A stretch of DNA of 64,000 nucleotides from CAYMUB01 sp964393545 (GTDB lineage Bacteria; Patescibacteriota; Microgenomatia; Daviesbacterales; UBA10151). Of this stretch, positions 16,364 to 25,736 are shown one piece after another. The stretch's first letter is position 1, and every line of letters starts with the position of its first letter. The notes under the pieces were generated by a model. That model was not told the DNA's origin. It did no database searches and saw only the letters and a program-made list of their open reading frames with translations. The position numbers and the translations under genes are program-made. Location: NCBI GenBank assembly GCA_964393545.1, contig CAYMUB010000058.1:16179-80178 (forward strand), written 5' to 3'.

Positions 16364-16960
16364 TTACGGAAGAAATTTAGGAGGCTGGGATATTTCCTCT
16401 ATTTTCATAAACTCTATTACTCCTCTTTGTACCCACCAATCATCTGCTCTTCCAGAAAATTTAGCTCCTAAACCAAAGTATCTAACATCCCCAGTTGCTA
16501 TTTTAGTCACTCTTACTAAACCTGCCCTAATACCAGGATTGCCCAGAAGATCTTGATCTCCCCAATCTCTAGAACCAACCTTCATACGGAGTAAATTACC
16601 ATAGTCTGCAGCAACAGCTATTTCATCACCAGGTTTGCGAGGACTTTGCCATTTAGGTAATCCTGTTTCCTCATCAACTGTTAGAGCCTCAACTGCATAT
16701 CCTTCCAGAGTAGCTGCATGTACTTCAGTATGACCAGTTGAGGATTGGCTTACAATAAACCCTATTCCAGCTTTAGGAAGATCAGTCCTCTCATCATCTT
16801 TAAATCCATTATTCCATCCACCAGGAGCTAAAGGAAGCCGCCCTATATGAACAGCGTTAAGCGGTAATTCGGATCCTGGAATAGGAATTATTTGCCCTAC
16901 CCCTTCGGCTCTTAGAGCAAGTTTACCGGACATTCTAGTAATTTCACTTTCTAAACTCAT
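16364..16960 (-). CDS. Orphan protein of unknown function
   Basis: 198 residues from ATG 16960 (an earlier in-frame start at 16996 lies in the -35 box and is unlikely). No signal peptide or membrane segment and no recognised domain. Glycine- and tryptophan-rich stretches (APGGWNNGF, DWGDQDLLGNPGIRAGL, DDWWVQRG) suggest a folded soluble beta-rich protein. It has its own promoter and lies between the vapBC operon and the polysaccharide locus, without overlap to either. Confidence 0.6.
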   Translation of the reverse strand: MSLESEITRMSGKLALRAEGVGQIIPIPGSELPLNAVHIGRLPLAPGGWNNGFKDDERTDLPKAGIGFIVSQSSTGHTEVHAATLEGYAVEALTVDEETGLPKWQSPRKPGDEIAVAADYGNLLRMKVGSRDWGDQDLLGNPGIRAGLVRVTKIATGDVRYFGLGAKFSGRADDWWVQRGVIEFMKIEEISQPPKFLP

Positions 16961-16967
16961 TTTGTGA

Positions 16968-16996
16968 ATTTTAGCAAAATACCACCTAAAAATCAA
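16968..16996 (-). promoter_or_regulatory. Promoter of the orphan gene, leaderless type
   Basis: On the minus strand: TTGATT (16996-16991), 17-base spacer ending in TGC, TAAAAT (16973-16968). The TGn makes it an extended -10. The ATG follows after 7 bases, so the start codon is at or next to the transcription start. Confidence 0.6.
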
Positions 16997-17035
16997 CCCA
17001 TAGTCGTCCGCGGTATGTTTTAAAAATAAGATAAT

Positions 17036-18889
17036 TCAGAAATTGAATTTGAATTCTTTGTCAGTTTCTAAGTTAAGATCAGCTTTTTGAGAACCATTGA
17101 TTTTAATTTTATAGTGAAAATCTTTTGCTCCAGGTTGTTTTTGAATTAATAATCTATATTCTCCCTTTGGTTGATAAGGTAGTTCATATTCCACTTCCAG
17201 TTTCCTGCTGTTTTGAGGCCTGACTTGTATAAAGGCTTCAAACACTGTTTTATCTAAATCCTCTATAGTGGTAACTGGATCTTCAGATCCTTTGGATGAA
17301 ATTAACTTACTCCCTTTTGGCACATAAAATCTGACATAATCTCTATTAATTCCATTTAACCAAGTATTAAAACCCTGTGGATTTTTATACTCTATAGAGA
17401 TTTTCTTTTTGACAGTTCCATCTTTTTGAATATCAATTTCTTGTGTAACTGTTTGTTCTACATAAATATTAGACTTCCCTCCGGCAAAATTAGCATCATT
17501 GATATGCAAATAGTCCTGCCTGCCGGCAGGCAGGTCACTATCAAATTGTTTTATTTCTCCAGTCCAATTTAATTTAGATAAAGCTTTTTGACTCTTTTCA
17601 TCATGCATAAAAAACATTATATGCTTATTATTTGCCAGCCTGGCAACAGCCTCAATAAGTTGCGGTAATTTTTCAATATCTGCTCCTACTGATCTGGCTA
17701 AAATCTGCTGCATTAATACTCCTAAAACTGCTTTCCTATCCTTTTCTCCTTTAGCTGCTATCTCGGCATAAGATTCAAGTTCATAAATTACATTTGGGCA
17801 GTTACATCTTTTATCAATCTCTGCTGAATATCTGGTTCCATAAACATCAATTGGCCCTGTCACTTCTATTAGTTGCTCAACCACTTGAGTGTCTATAAAA
17901 ATTATTCCGTCAAAAGGCAGACCTTCTCCCAACATCTGATACATTCTCTCAAACTCTTTTGCAGAAGTTGGAACATCAGGAGAGATATTTGAATCCCTCA
18001 TGCTCCAGGCAGATCTTACTTTCCCGGTAACTTCTGGAAGATATTTTACTATTGGGGCTGGCGGGGTTAATGGACAAATCTTGGTTAGACAAACATGTAA
18101 CAGTTTTTCATCCAGTCTATAGATATCATCTGATGTTGTTGAATTTACCTGTCCATTATTAATAGTCATGGTGGCATAAGCTGTCATAAATCCGCCAGTA
18201 GGTCTGATTTCCTTATCATTTTGGAAAAGGAGTAAATAATTTTTAGCAGATGGTATACCCAACGCCTGAGGAGCAATCGAAAGAGCATCTTTACCTTCAC
18301 CTACTGCAATGGCGGCACCAAGAATAAAGTTTTTGGCAACTGCCAAATTCTTTTTTATCTCCTTACCTTTAAATTTTTCTGGATATTTATTGGTATCTAT
18401 ATTTTTAACTAAATCTGCACCTTTTTTTAAATTTCCTTCCACTTTACCCAAAAGAGGAATTGATTTATCCAGTATTTTTACTGCCTGAGTTGTTCTATCC
18501 GGTCCTTTTTTCTCATGACCATCAAATCCAAGCTCTACTTCACTTTGAGCAAGATTTGTCAAAATTGTGTCTATGGCAGTTAATTCTTCTGCTCCTGCTC
18601 CAACAACTCCTTTAATATCAGAGTAATATCCTCCCACAAAGGGAATTATTCTCATCCAGAATAAGAAATTCAAAGAAAAGTTTGCTAAGTTTAAACCATT
18701 TTTTGTCGCACTGGTTTCATTTTTTAGTGAATTGAAGTTTTGCAGTTTATAGGCATTTACCAGACTCTTACCATGAGATGAGGCTTGTTTTAAACCTATG
18801 TAAGTAAATAAAGCAGGAATAATGGTAAAAAATATCAAGATACCCAAAATAACAGAAATTCTAATCAGATTCTTCTTTGGTTTTCTCAT
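17036..18889 (-). CDS. DUF4012 membrane-anchored protein
   Basis: 617 residues. One membrane segment near the N-terminus (about 10-34), the rest outside. The DUF4012 signature is present: LLLFQNDKEIRPTGGFM (about 219-235), then a SAWSMRDSNISPDVPTSAKE segment. DUF4012 proteins are common next to sugar transferases in Gram-positive and CPR polysaccharide loci; their activity is not established. A GC-rich 20-bp palindrome encodes an extra DLPAGRQD at about residue 452. The start at 18889 overlaps the sugar transferase stop as ATGA; a longer in-frame version (18940) would overlap it by 55 bases. Confidence 0.85.
   Translation of the reverse strand: MRKPKKNLIRISVILGILIFFTIIPALFTYIGLKQASSHGKSLVNAYKLQNFNSLKNETSATKNGLNLANFSLNFLFWMRIIPFVGGYYSDIKGVVGAGAEELTAIDTILTNLAQSEVELGFDGHEKKGPDRTTQAVKILDKSIPLLGKVEGNLKKGADLVKNIDTNKYPEKFKGKEIKKNLAVAKNFILGAAIAVGEGKDALSIAPQALGIPSAKNYLLLFQNDKEIRPTGGFMTAYATMTINNGQVNSTTSDDIYRLDEKLLHVCLTKICPLTPPAPIVKYLPEVTGKVRSAWSMRDSNISPDVPTSAKEFERMYQMLGEGLPFDGIIFIDTQVVEQLIEVTGPIDVYGTRYSAEIDKRCNCPNVIYELESYAEIAAKGEKDRKAVLGVLMQQILARSVGADIEKLPQLIEAVARLANNKHIMFFMHDEKSQKALSKLNWTGEIKQFDSDLPAGRQDYLHINDANFAGGKSNIYVEQTVTQEIDIQKDGTVKKKISIEYKNPQGFNTWLNGINRDYVRFYVPKGSKLISSKGSEDPVTTIEDLDKTVFEAFIQVRPQNSRKLEVEYELPYQPKGEYRLLIQKQPGAKDFHYKIKINGSQKADLNLETDKEFKFNF
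17515..17534. repeat. GC-rich 20-bp perfect palindrome inserted in a gene
   Basis: CCTGCCTGCCGGCAGGCAGG, a perfect palindrome that is far richer in GC than its surroundings. It sits in frame in the DUF4012 gene and encodes LPAGRQ. I recall the same peptide string in other CPR proteins, which suggests a dispersed palindromic element; only one copy was seen here. Confidence 0.75.
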
Positions 18890-19515
18890 ATTGCTCCTTT
18901 GCCGGATAAAACCGCCGGAATGGTTTTTAATATAATCCAAAAATCATATAGTAGTGATCTTTTTTCAACATACTGCGCATCCATTTCTACCCTTTTATCA
19001 AAATTTATTTCAGACCTGCCAGTCACCTGCCAAAGACCGGTTAAACCAGGCTTACCTGACAGGATAATCTTAACAAATTTTTTTGATGCAGGGTATTTGA
19101 TTTGTTGTTCTTCCAATTCATAAGGATAGTAAGCCCTGGGTCCCACAATGCTCATCTCTCCAATTAGTATATTTAAAAACTGAGGCAGTTCATCTATAGA
19201 AAACCTTCTGATAAATTTACCTACCCTGGTTATCCTGGGATCATTAAAAATTTTATAACTGTTTTTCTTATACTCATCTAAAAGCTTAGGGTTATTTTCA
19301 AGTAATTGATGGGCATTTTGCACCATAGAGCGGAATTTATATAATTTAAACTGCTTGCCATTCTTTCCTGCCCTCATGGGAGTATCAGCCAAAAACGGAC
19401 CCGGGGAATCAAATTTTATAGCCAAAGCCACCAGTAACAGGAGTGGGGAAAGAAATACCAAGCCAAAGACAGATCCAACAATATCCACAAATCTTTTGTA
19501 AAAACTATATAACAT
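18886..19515 (-). CDS. Polyprenyl-phosphate sugar phosphotransferase (priming enzyme)
   Basis: Transfers a sugar-1-phosphate from an NDP-sugar to undecaprenyl phosphate, the first membrane step of polysaccharide assembly. 209 residues of the Bac_transf (PF02397) family: one N-terminal hydrophobic hairpin (about 8-30), LYKFRSM, the DELPQFLN catalytic Asp-Glu pair, MSIVGPRAYY and GLTGLWQVTGRS. It has only the catalytic core, like PglC, without the extra membrane domain of WbaP. ATG 19515 begins just after the upstream gene stop (19517) and was preferred to an upstream in-frame start at 19545. Confidence 0.92.
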   Translation of the reverse strand: MLYSFYKRFVDIVGSVFGLVFLSPLLLLVALAIKFDSPGPFLADTPMRAGKNGKQFKLYKFRSMVQNAHQLLENNPKLLDEYKKNSYKIFNDPRITRVGKFIRRFSIDELPQFLNILIGEMSIVGPRAYYPYELEEQQIKYPASKKFVKIILSGKPGLTGLWQVTGRSEINFDKRVEMDAQYVEKRSLLYDFWIILKTIPAVLSGKGAI

Positions 19516-19516
19516 C

Positions 19517-20536
19517 TTAAACTTTAGTGTACAACAAAGAGGCAACTATTTGCACAAAATTTTTTTTGAAGATTTCTTTGCTAAATTTACTGGCATTTTC
19601 TTTACAGTTATCACTCTTAATATTTAAAGAATGTAATTTATTCATTGCCTCTTTTAAAGATTCTTTGCTTTGATCATTAAAAAAAATTCCGGTCTTACTT
19701 TCTATCACTGTTTCTAAAACCCCGCCTTTTTTAAATGCTATCACCCTCTTACCCAAAGCCTGAGCTTCAAGCGATGCTAATCCAAAATCCTCTTCTCCGG
19801 GAATTATTAAAGCCTTACATCCTGCCAAGATTTTGATCACCATCTGATCACTTAAAGTACCATCAATAACCTTTAATTCTGCTCCTAAGTCTTTGCATGA
19901 TTCTATAGCCAAATCAAATCTTTTATACTTATTGGGTCTGCCAATTACTACAAAATAACCTCCATCAAATGTTTCAATATCTTTAAATCTGTCTAAATCA
20001 ATAAAAGGGTAAACAACTTTTGCCTCCCTTTGGTACGTCCTGTTAATTCTTCTTCTGGAATTTTCTGATCCGGCAATAAAATAATCAACCCTGGAGGATG
20101 AAATTTGATCATATAATCTAAGCTTAGACATTAAACTTTCAAGAACTCCAAAATTTCCCATACCGGAAAAGTGCCAAAGGAATCTAGGTGGTGTATGACA
20201 GTAACAGATGTGTTTAGTTTGAGGCTTTGTAATTATAGATTTGGCAAAACGGGTGGTATGAGAAATAACCAAATCAAAATCATCAAAATTAAACTGCTCA
20301 AATGCTAAAGGGTAAAGCGGCAACAAGGCTTTATAGAGTTTTTTCCAAACCGGAATTTTTTGTAAAAAAGATGTGATAATTTTTTTACCTGAAAAGTTCT
20401 TTGCCAGGATGTTATTTTGTGAATCAAAAACTGAGGTAAAAATTGGCGCTTCTGGATAGATTTCACAAAGCCCTAACAGTACTCTTTCCGCCCCTCCCCA
20501 TTGCACTAAATCATCATGAACTAAAGCTACGCGCAT
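19517..20536 (-). CDS. GT4-type glycosyltransferase
   Basis: 339 residues, GT-B fold. N-terminal VHDDLVQWGGAERV and HTTRFAKSI, and CYCHTPPRFLWH typical of a mannosyltransferase-like GT4 subgroup; C-terminal domain with VVIGRPNKYKRFDLAI and IPGEEDFGLASLEAQALG, the nucleotide-sugar EX7E-type motif. Cytoplasmic, using an NDP- or GDP-sugar; donor unknown. Overlaps the next gene upstream by 10 bases and nearly touches the priming transferase. Confidence 0.88.
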   Translation of the reverse strand: MRVALVHDDLVQWGGAERVLLGLCEIYPEAPIFTSVFDSQNNILAKNFSGKKIITSFLQKIPVWKKLYKALLPLYPLAFEQFNFDDFDLVISHTTRFAKSIITKPQTKHICYCHTPPRFLWHFSGMGNFGVLESLMSKLRLYDQISSSRVDYFIAGSENSRRRINRTYQREAKVVYPFIDLDRFKDIETFDGGYFVVIGRPNKYKRFDLAIESCKDLGAELKVIDGTLSDQMVIKILAGCKALIIPGEEDFGLASLEAQALGKRVIAFKKGGVLETVIESKTGIFFNDQSKESLKEAMNKLHSLNIKSDNCKENASKFSKEIFKKNFVQIVASLLYTKV

Positions 20537-21645
20537 TGTAAGTAGATCTCCAAAGTTTTTTTTGCTAAAACTTCCCAGCTAAAATTAAGTACTCTTTTTT
20601 TCCCTTTTAAAATTAAATCTTGTCTTAACCTTTCCGATTTTAAAACCTGATTTATCTTGTTTTCGATATCTTGTTGATCTTTAGCATTAAAGTAAATTGC
20701 TGCATCTTCACCCACTTCGGGTAAACTACCGGCATCAGAAGAAACAACCGGAACCCCGCAGGCCATAGCTTCCAATAGTGGTATGCCAAATCCCTCTTCC
20801 AATGAAGGTAGAATAAACGCTTCGGCATTTTTATATAGTGTTCCTAATTCTTTATCAGAAACAAATCCTGTAAAAATAAGGTCTTTATGTTGAAATTCTT
20901 TTTTAATCCTTTGCCAAAAATAGTGGTCTTGTCCGGATAAAACTAAGGTTAAATATTGATATTGCTTTCTTAAATTTATAAATGCCTTAATCAATCCTTC
21001 TACATTTTTATGAAGATGAGCATTTCCTACATAAAAAATATAGGGGGGTTTGATATTAAATTTTTTCATTACTGAATTTATTTGATTTGAGTTAATTTTG
21101 TTTATTAGGGTGTGTATTTTATCATCAACCGCTTCATAAGTTACCACAATTTTTTCATCTTTAACATTCCATTCTTCTTTAAGTAGATTTTTTACATATT
21201 CTGAAGGAACTAAAATTTTTTGGGATTTTGAAACCGCATTTTTAAAAACAGTTTTATATCCAATTTGCTTTGCTTTATAGATTAACGGGGCAAGTGTGGT
21301 TGCCCGTCTCATTTGAAAATGTTGGTGGATTAGATCATGTATAGTAACCACAAACTTCCCGGTATAGAAAATTGGTACATTGAAATGAGGGAAATGAACT
21401 AAGTCCAATTTAAACCTATTCAAAAGACTTGGTAACTTAAACTGTTCTGCAAAACCATACCAGGTAAAATTTGCACTTACTCCAGTAAAGTTTTTGGTAT
21501 TCTCAAATTTTTCAAAATCTTTTTCCAGTAAAAAAATAAAATACTGATTCTTTTTATCCAAATTCTTAAGCTGATGGATTAAATTTCTTAGATATCTTCC
21601 TACACCTGATTCGTCATAAAACCTGGCATCAATTCCTATTTTCAT
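20527..21645 (-). CDS. GT4-type glycosyltransferase
   Basis: 372 residues, GT-B fold. Starts with MKIGIDARFYDESGVGRYLRN; acceptor-side motif HIPHFNVP-like (HFPHFNVP), VVTIHDLIHQ, then IFYVGNAHLHKNVEGLI, FTGFVSDKELGTLYKNA and LPSLEEGFGIPLLEAMACG with the EX7E motif. Such proteins commonly add mannose or rhamnose in polysaccharide loci. Overlaps both neighbours. Confidence 0.9.
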   Translation of the reverse strand: MKIGIDARFYDESGVGRYLRNLIHQLKNLDKKNQYFIFLLEKDFEKFENTKNFTGVSANFTWYGFAEQFKLPSLLNRFKLDLVHFPHFNVPIFYTGKFVVTIHDLIHQHFQMRRATTLAPLIYKAKQIGYKTVFKNAVSKSQKILVPSEYVKNLLKEEWNVKDEKIVVTYEAVDDKIHTLINKINSNQINSVMKKFNIKPPYIFYVGNAHLHKNVEGLIKAFINLRKQYQYLTLVLSGQDHYFWQRIKKEFQHKDLIFTGFVSDKELGTLYKNAEAFILPSLEEGFGIPLLEAMACGVPVVSSDAGSLPEVGEDAAIYFNAKDQQDIENKINQVLKSERLRQDLILKGKKRVLNFSWEVLAKKTLEIYLQCA

Positions 21646-22829
21646 TTTCTACCCAATTCTTCATAAATCTTACTTAAATTCTTTGCAATGGGATCCCAAT
21701 CATATTTTTCTAAAACCTTTTCTTTAGCATTGTTTGCAATTTCCTGGTATAACTTTTGGTTATTCAAAAGGTTTACCGCTGCTTTTGCGATTTCTTGGGG
21801 AGTATCTCTAATGATAACTTCTTTTCCATCCTTAACATTAGTTCCTCTTATTCCAATGGAGGTTGTTACAACAGGTAAGCTGGATGCAAAAGCTTCAAAG
21901 TTTTTATAACGGGTTCCCCCACCGCCATAAATTGGCGCCACTAAAACAGAGGCTTGTTGATAAACTTCTCTTACATCAGAAACTTCATCAACCCGGATAT
22001 TGTCTGATTCAAGATTCAAGAAAAAATCCTTAGCATCCTTACCAATTATCCATAATTTAGCATCAGGAATACTTTTTAAAATATCAGGCCAGACTTTAGA
22101 AATTAATACTTCTACTGCTTCTCTATTTTGCAACCAGGTAAAATTTCCCAAATAAAGAATTACTGGGGATTTTGATTTCTCTTTAATTTTTTTTCCAAAA
22201 TAATTGCTATCTACACCATTCGGTACAATATCAACATGAAGTGATGGCAGTTGGAATAACATTGATTTTTTATCTTCCTCAGACATAGCAACAACCCTAC
22301 TCGCTCTTTTCCAATATTTAAGCTCCCAATGTTTCATTTTTGCTACATCAATATATAAAAGTTGTTTTATTCCGGGCAATTTATAGCTGTCTGCAAAATG
22401 GCGGTAAACTAGATATTCAATGGTTTGCTCAACCAGCAGTATTGGGATTTTAGTTTTTGGGATATGTGGCATAACATAAAAAGTTTCAGCATGAATTAAA
22501 TCAAAATCTTCTTCTTTTAATTTTTTTTCAATACCTAAGCGTTCACCTTTTGCCCAATTTCTGATTACTAAAAATGGATAAAAACTTAAACCGGTTTTGA
22601 GAATATTTTTTAAAGTCCAAGGCTTCTCTGGCCGGTTAAACACCTGCACTTCTTTGCAAAACTTTTCCAGTTCTGAAACATATTTTCTTTCACTGTTATT
22701 TTTCACTAAACAAAAAAGTGTAATCTGATGTCCTAGAGATGAAAGTCTTTTTATTAAATTGTATGACCTGGTCTGCCCTCCTGTTAAAAGCGGGTAAGGC
22801 AGGTATGGTGTCAGCATTAAAATCTTCAT
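21642..22829 (-). CDS. GT4-type glycosyltransferase
   Basis: 395 residues, GT-B fold. N-terminal LTPYLPYPLLTGGQTRSYNLIKRL (glycine-rich acceptor loop) and FDLIHAETFYVMP; C-terminal ILYLGNFTWLQNREAV, IIGKDAKDF and APIYGGGGTRYKNFEAFA, where GGGTRYKNFEA is the donor-site motif of this subgroup. Overlaps its neighbours by 4 bases each side. Confidence 0.89.
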   Translation of the reverse strand: MKILMLTPYLPYPLLTGGQTRSYNLIKRLSSLGHQITLFCLVKNNSERKYVSELEKFCKEVQVFNRPEKPWTLKNILKTGLSFYPFLVIRNWAKGERLGIEKKLKEEDFDLIHAETFYVMPHIPKTKIPILLVEQTIEYLVYRHFADSYKLPGIKQLLYIDVAKMKHWELKYWKRASRVVAMSEEDKKSMLFQLPSLHVDIVPNGVDSNYFGKKIKEKSKSPVILYLGNFTWLQNREAVEVLISKVWPDILKSIPDAKLWIIGKDAKDFFLNLESDNIRVDEVSDVREVYQQASVLVAPIYGGGGTRYKNFEAFASSLPVVTTSIGIRGTNVKDGKEVIIRDTPQEIAKAAVNLLNNQKLYQEIANNAKEKVLEKYDWDPIAKNLSKIYEELGRK

Positions 22830-24280
22830 GGTTCCGGATCAGCTGTTAATGGTATTTTAATCTGAGTTAAATCAGCAATAACAAATTTTGGATTATCTTC
22901 TAAAACCTTAAAGTGTCTAATCACCCAGTTTGTCTTGTCATCTCTGGAGGTAGATATATAGTTGGTAACTCCAAAATCCGCCACCAGCTCGGTCAAAGGA
23001 AGAGCAGTGACAGGCCAACCAGCCCGGTTGGTTTGGTACAAAAAAGCAGTATCACCATTATAGGGCGCAACTACAATTGCCTCTTTTTTAAGTATCTGGT
23101 CTGCTCTCTTTCCGGCTTCCATTATCACCGGGTTATTAATCTTATAAAACTCTTTTACCTGATTCCAGCTGAAATAAAATGAAAGAGGTAGAAATAACAA
23201 GGCTAAAAGAATAGTCCAAATCCTGGGCAGAAAATTAGGTAATCCATTTATTAAGGAAATAAAACCCTGACTAAAAAACACAGCGATAATTGGCACAGAA
23301 ATATACTGATAGTAATTATGCCGGACATTACCTGTAGCAAAAATAATATAATAGGCAAACATCGATAACATCCAAACATGCAAAAAATAATTTCCATTTT
23401 TCGGTTTGATAAGCAGTCCTAGAATAAAAAGCGCAAACCCTGTTACGCCCAATATTTCCCTACCCAATCTCTCCGAAACTAACCACCACCAAAAACTAGG
23501 CCTAAAACGAATGTGGTCTCCGTTCATCAGCCATCCTGAGGCAGGAATACCTTGAGGTTGTTGCAAAATCCAAAACCTCCAGGCTATAAAAGGCAAAAGC
23601 GCCAAAACAATAAACCAAAATTTTTTGGGAATTTTAAATCCATACTTTGATAAAACTGAATAAATTAAGGGGGGTGTAAAAAAGATGGCCCATGGTTTTA
23701 TTAAGAAAGCAATTGCAGTAAAGATAAACCCGGCAATCCCTATCCGCCATCTGGCGGACCAAATCCATTTATCAACAAAATAAACCATTCCTAAAACGAA
23801 AAAAAGAAAGGTAGGTTCAGGTAAAGTTGTTCTGGAGAAGAAAACATTGAATGGCAATAATGCGTACAGAAATGATGTTATAAGAGCAGAAACCTTTCCC
23901 AAATATTTTTTACAGATTAAATACAAAAAGGCAATACTGCCTAAGGAAAATAGAACTGATACTAAACGGGAGTATCTATCTTCTACACCAAAGAACAAAT
24001 ACAGTGGGTAAGTTGCAATATTATATATGGGAAATTCTACAAATCTAAAGGTATTAGGGTTTACAATTGGTGTTTCTGAGACTCCTGACATATCATCGTA
24101 ATGGGGCATTAAAGGATTAAACCCATTCTTGATAAAGTTTCTCGTAACAGCTGCTGTATCTGCTTGTCTCCATGAATGCCAATCAGCAATAGGAGCATCA
24201 ATCTTATATAGCCGCACAGCAAAAGCTAAAGCTAGAATCAAAATTAACCATAGATATTCATTTTTTAGTAGCTTAATCAT
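22826..24280 (-). CDS. GT-C membrane glycosyltransferase (PMT/ArnT-like, GT39)
   Basis: 484 residues, about 10-12 membrane segments. The first external loop carries WHSWRQADTAAVTRNF, the acidic-residue loop of the PMT_2/GT83-like family. Such enzymes move a sugar from a polyprenyl-phosphate donor onto an acceptor outside the membrane. A soluble C-terminal tail (about 400-484) follows. Overlaps the polymerase gene by 8 bases. Confidence 0.8.
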   Translation of the reverse strand: MIKLLKNEYLWLILILALAFAVRLYKIDAPIADWHSWRQADTAAVTRNFIKNGFNPLMPHYDDMSGVSETPIVNPNTFRFVEFPIYNIATYPLYLFFGVEDRYSRLVSVLFSLGSIAFLYLICKKYLGKVSALITSFLYALLPFNVFFSRTTLPEPTFLFFVLGMVYFVDKWIWSARWRIGIAGFIFTAIAFLIKPWAIFFTPPLIYSVLSKYGFKIPKKFWFIVLALLPFIAWRFWILQQPQGIPASGWLMNGDHIRFRPSFWWWLVSERLGREILGVTGFALFILGLLIKPKNGNYFLHVWMLSMFAYYIIFATGNVRHNYYQYISVPIIAVFFSQGFISLINGLPNFLPRIWTILLALLFLPLSFYFSWNQVKEFYKINNPVIMEAGKRADQILKKEAIVVAPYNGDTAFLYQTNRAGWPVTALPLTELVADFGVTNYISTSRDDKTNWVIRHFKVLEDNPKFVIADLTQIKIPLTADPEP

Positions 24281-25736
24281 AGTCTTTAATACTTTGTACT
24301 CCCAAATTCATTCCCAACATCATCCAAAAAAGAGCTGCCACTTTTGATGCTTCAAAAACATCAATGAATAATCCGTTAATAATAAATGCCACCATCATAG
24401 AAAAAACTCCGGCAGAAAAGAAGCGTACTAACTTATTATTCTTTTTTAACCCTGTTAAAATCCTTTTAGAAACCTCAATAAAAATGAGTATTAAAGATAC
24501 TGTACCCAGTAGTCCTGCTTCACCTAAAGATCTTAAAAAGTCATTATCTGTTGCAATGTCAATTGAAGAATAACCGGTTCCCAAAAATGGATTTTTCATA
24601 AGGGCCCTAATAGCTCTTGGCCACTCTATATTTAACCTAATTTGTAGTGATCTATATACACCAAGTTGCGTAGTATCAATCGGCTCTCCGGGGGTTATAT
24701 CTGTTGCAATACCTCCTGACGGAGAGGCAAAACTGGAAGCAGATGCTGAGCTACTGGATGTCTTTACAGCCAGGGTAGGGATATTTAGCTTACTTCTTAC
24801 TTTTTGATCAACTGTCTTACCCTGGTATCTTTGCCCCCAATTAAGAACATTTATTGTTATGGTGGAAATAAATCTATCACGGAGCTGTGATGGGTAAACA
24901 AGAATAATAATAACAGAGATGATTAAAAGCAGAATATATTTTCTCTTTTTGGAAAAAACTAAGGCTAAAATTATTCCAATAAAAGTTGCGACAAATGATT
25001 GCCTGGCTGCAGTCATAATTAAAGTAAGCAGAGAAACCCCACCCAGCATACTCATTGGAATTCTAAATCTTTTTTTCAGCGAAAATGATAAAGCAATTAA
25101 AACTACAATTGACATGCTTAAAAAAACAGCAAAATCATAATGCCCAGCAAAGGTTGAGCTTACTCTGGCTCCGGGAGTAAGTCTTAAGATTAGACCCTTG
25201 GAAAATTCCGAATTGGTGGTGGAGATAACCGGCCAATCTAAATATTGTTGGCCCAAAGCATAAATATTAGCCAGTAAAATCACCATTCCCAAAGTAATCA
25301 GGACAACAATAAATCTTTTTCTGGTAGTTAGAACAGTTGCCACAATTGGCAACAAAATAATAAATTCCACTCTTCTTAAAAAATGAAAAATACTTAAGTG
25401 TGGAGTAACAGAATGAGTTAAAAAAATTGCTGAAAAAGTTGAAACAATACCCACAAAGAAAAAAAGCAAAATAGCCTGAATCAGTTTATCATTTAAGATA
25501 GCTTTAATTTTATTTAGCTTTATCAGGTAAAAACCCCAGATTATAACTGTTAGAGCAATAAAAAAATCTTCCAGTCTAACTGCCACAAAGGTTCCTTTTA
25601 TATTAATCAAAGGGAATTTAGGGTATAGAGGAATAAATACAAAAAGAAACAAGACTAAAAAGAATAAAATTTGGTTTATTCCTTTTATTGGACTATGTAT
25701 TACTACTTTTTGGTCAAAATATTTAAGTATGGCCAT
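24273..25736 (-). CDS. Wzy/WaaL-like O-antigen polymerase or ligase
   Basis: 487 residues with about 12 membrane segments and a long external loop (about 275-375) rich in Ser and Ala before GTGYSSIDIATDNDFLRSL, a Wzy_C-type motif around the catalytic region (…NPFLGTGY…). It would polymerise repeat units or ligate the polymer outside the membrane. Acts with the Wzx-like flippase at 37146. Polymerase and ligase cannot be told apart from sequence. Confidence 0.8.
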   Translation of the reverse strand: MAILKYFDQKVVIHSPIKGINQILFFLVLFLFVFIPLYPKFPLINIKGTFVAVRLEDFFIALTVIIWGFYLIKLNKIKAILNDKLIQAILLFFFVGIVSTFSAIFLTHSVTPHLSIFHFLRRVEFIILLPIVATVLTTRKRFIVVLITLGMVILLANIYALGQQYLDWPVISTTNSEFSKGLILRLTPGARVSSTFAGHYDFAVFLSMSIVVLIALSFSLKKRFRIPMSMLGGVSLLTLIMTAARQSFVATFIGIILALVFSKKRKYILLLIISVIIILVYPSQLRDRFISTITINVLNWGQRYQGKTVDQKVRSKLNIPTLAVKTSSSSASASSFASPSGGIATDITPGEPIDTTQLGVYRSLQIRLNIEWPRAIRALMKNPFLGTGYSSIDIATDNDFLRSLGEAGLLGTVSLILIFIEVSKRILTGLKKNNKLVRFFSAGVFSMMVAFIINGLFIDVFEASKVAALFWMMLGMNLGVQSIKDYD

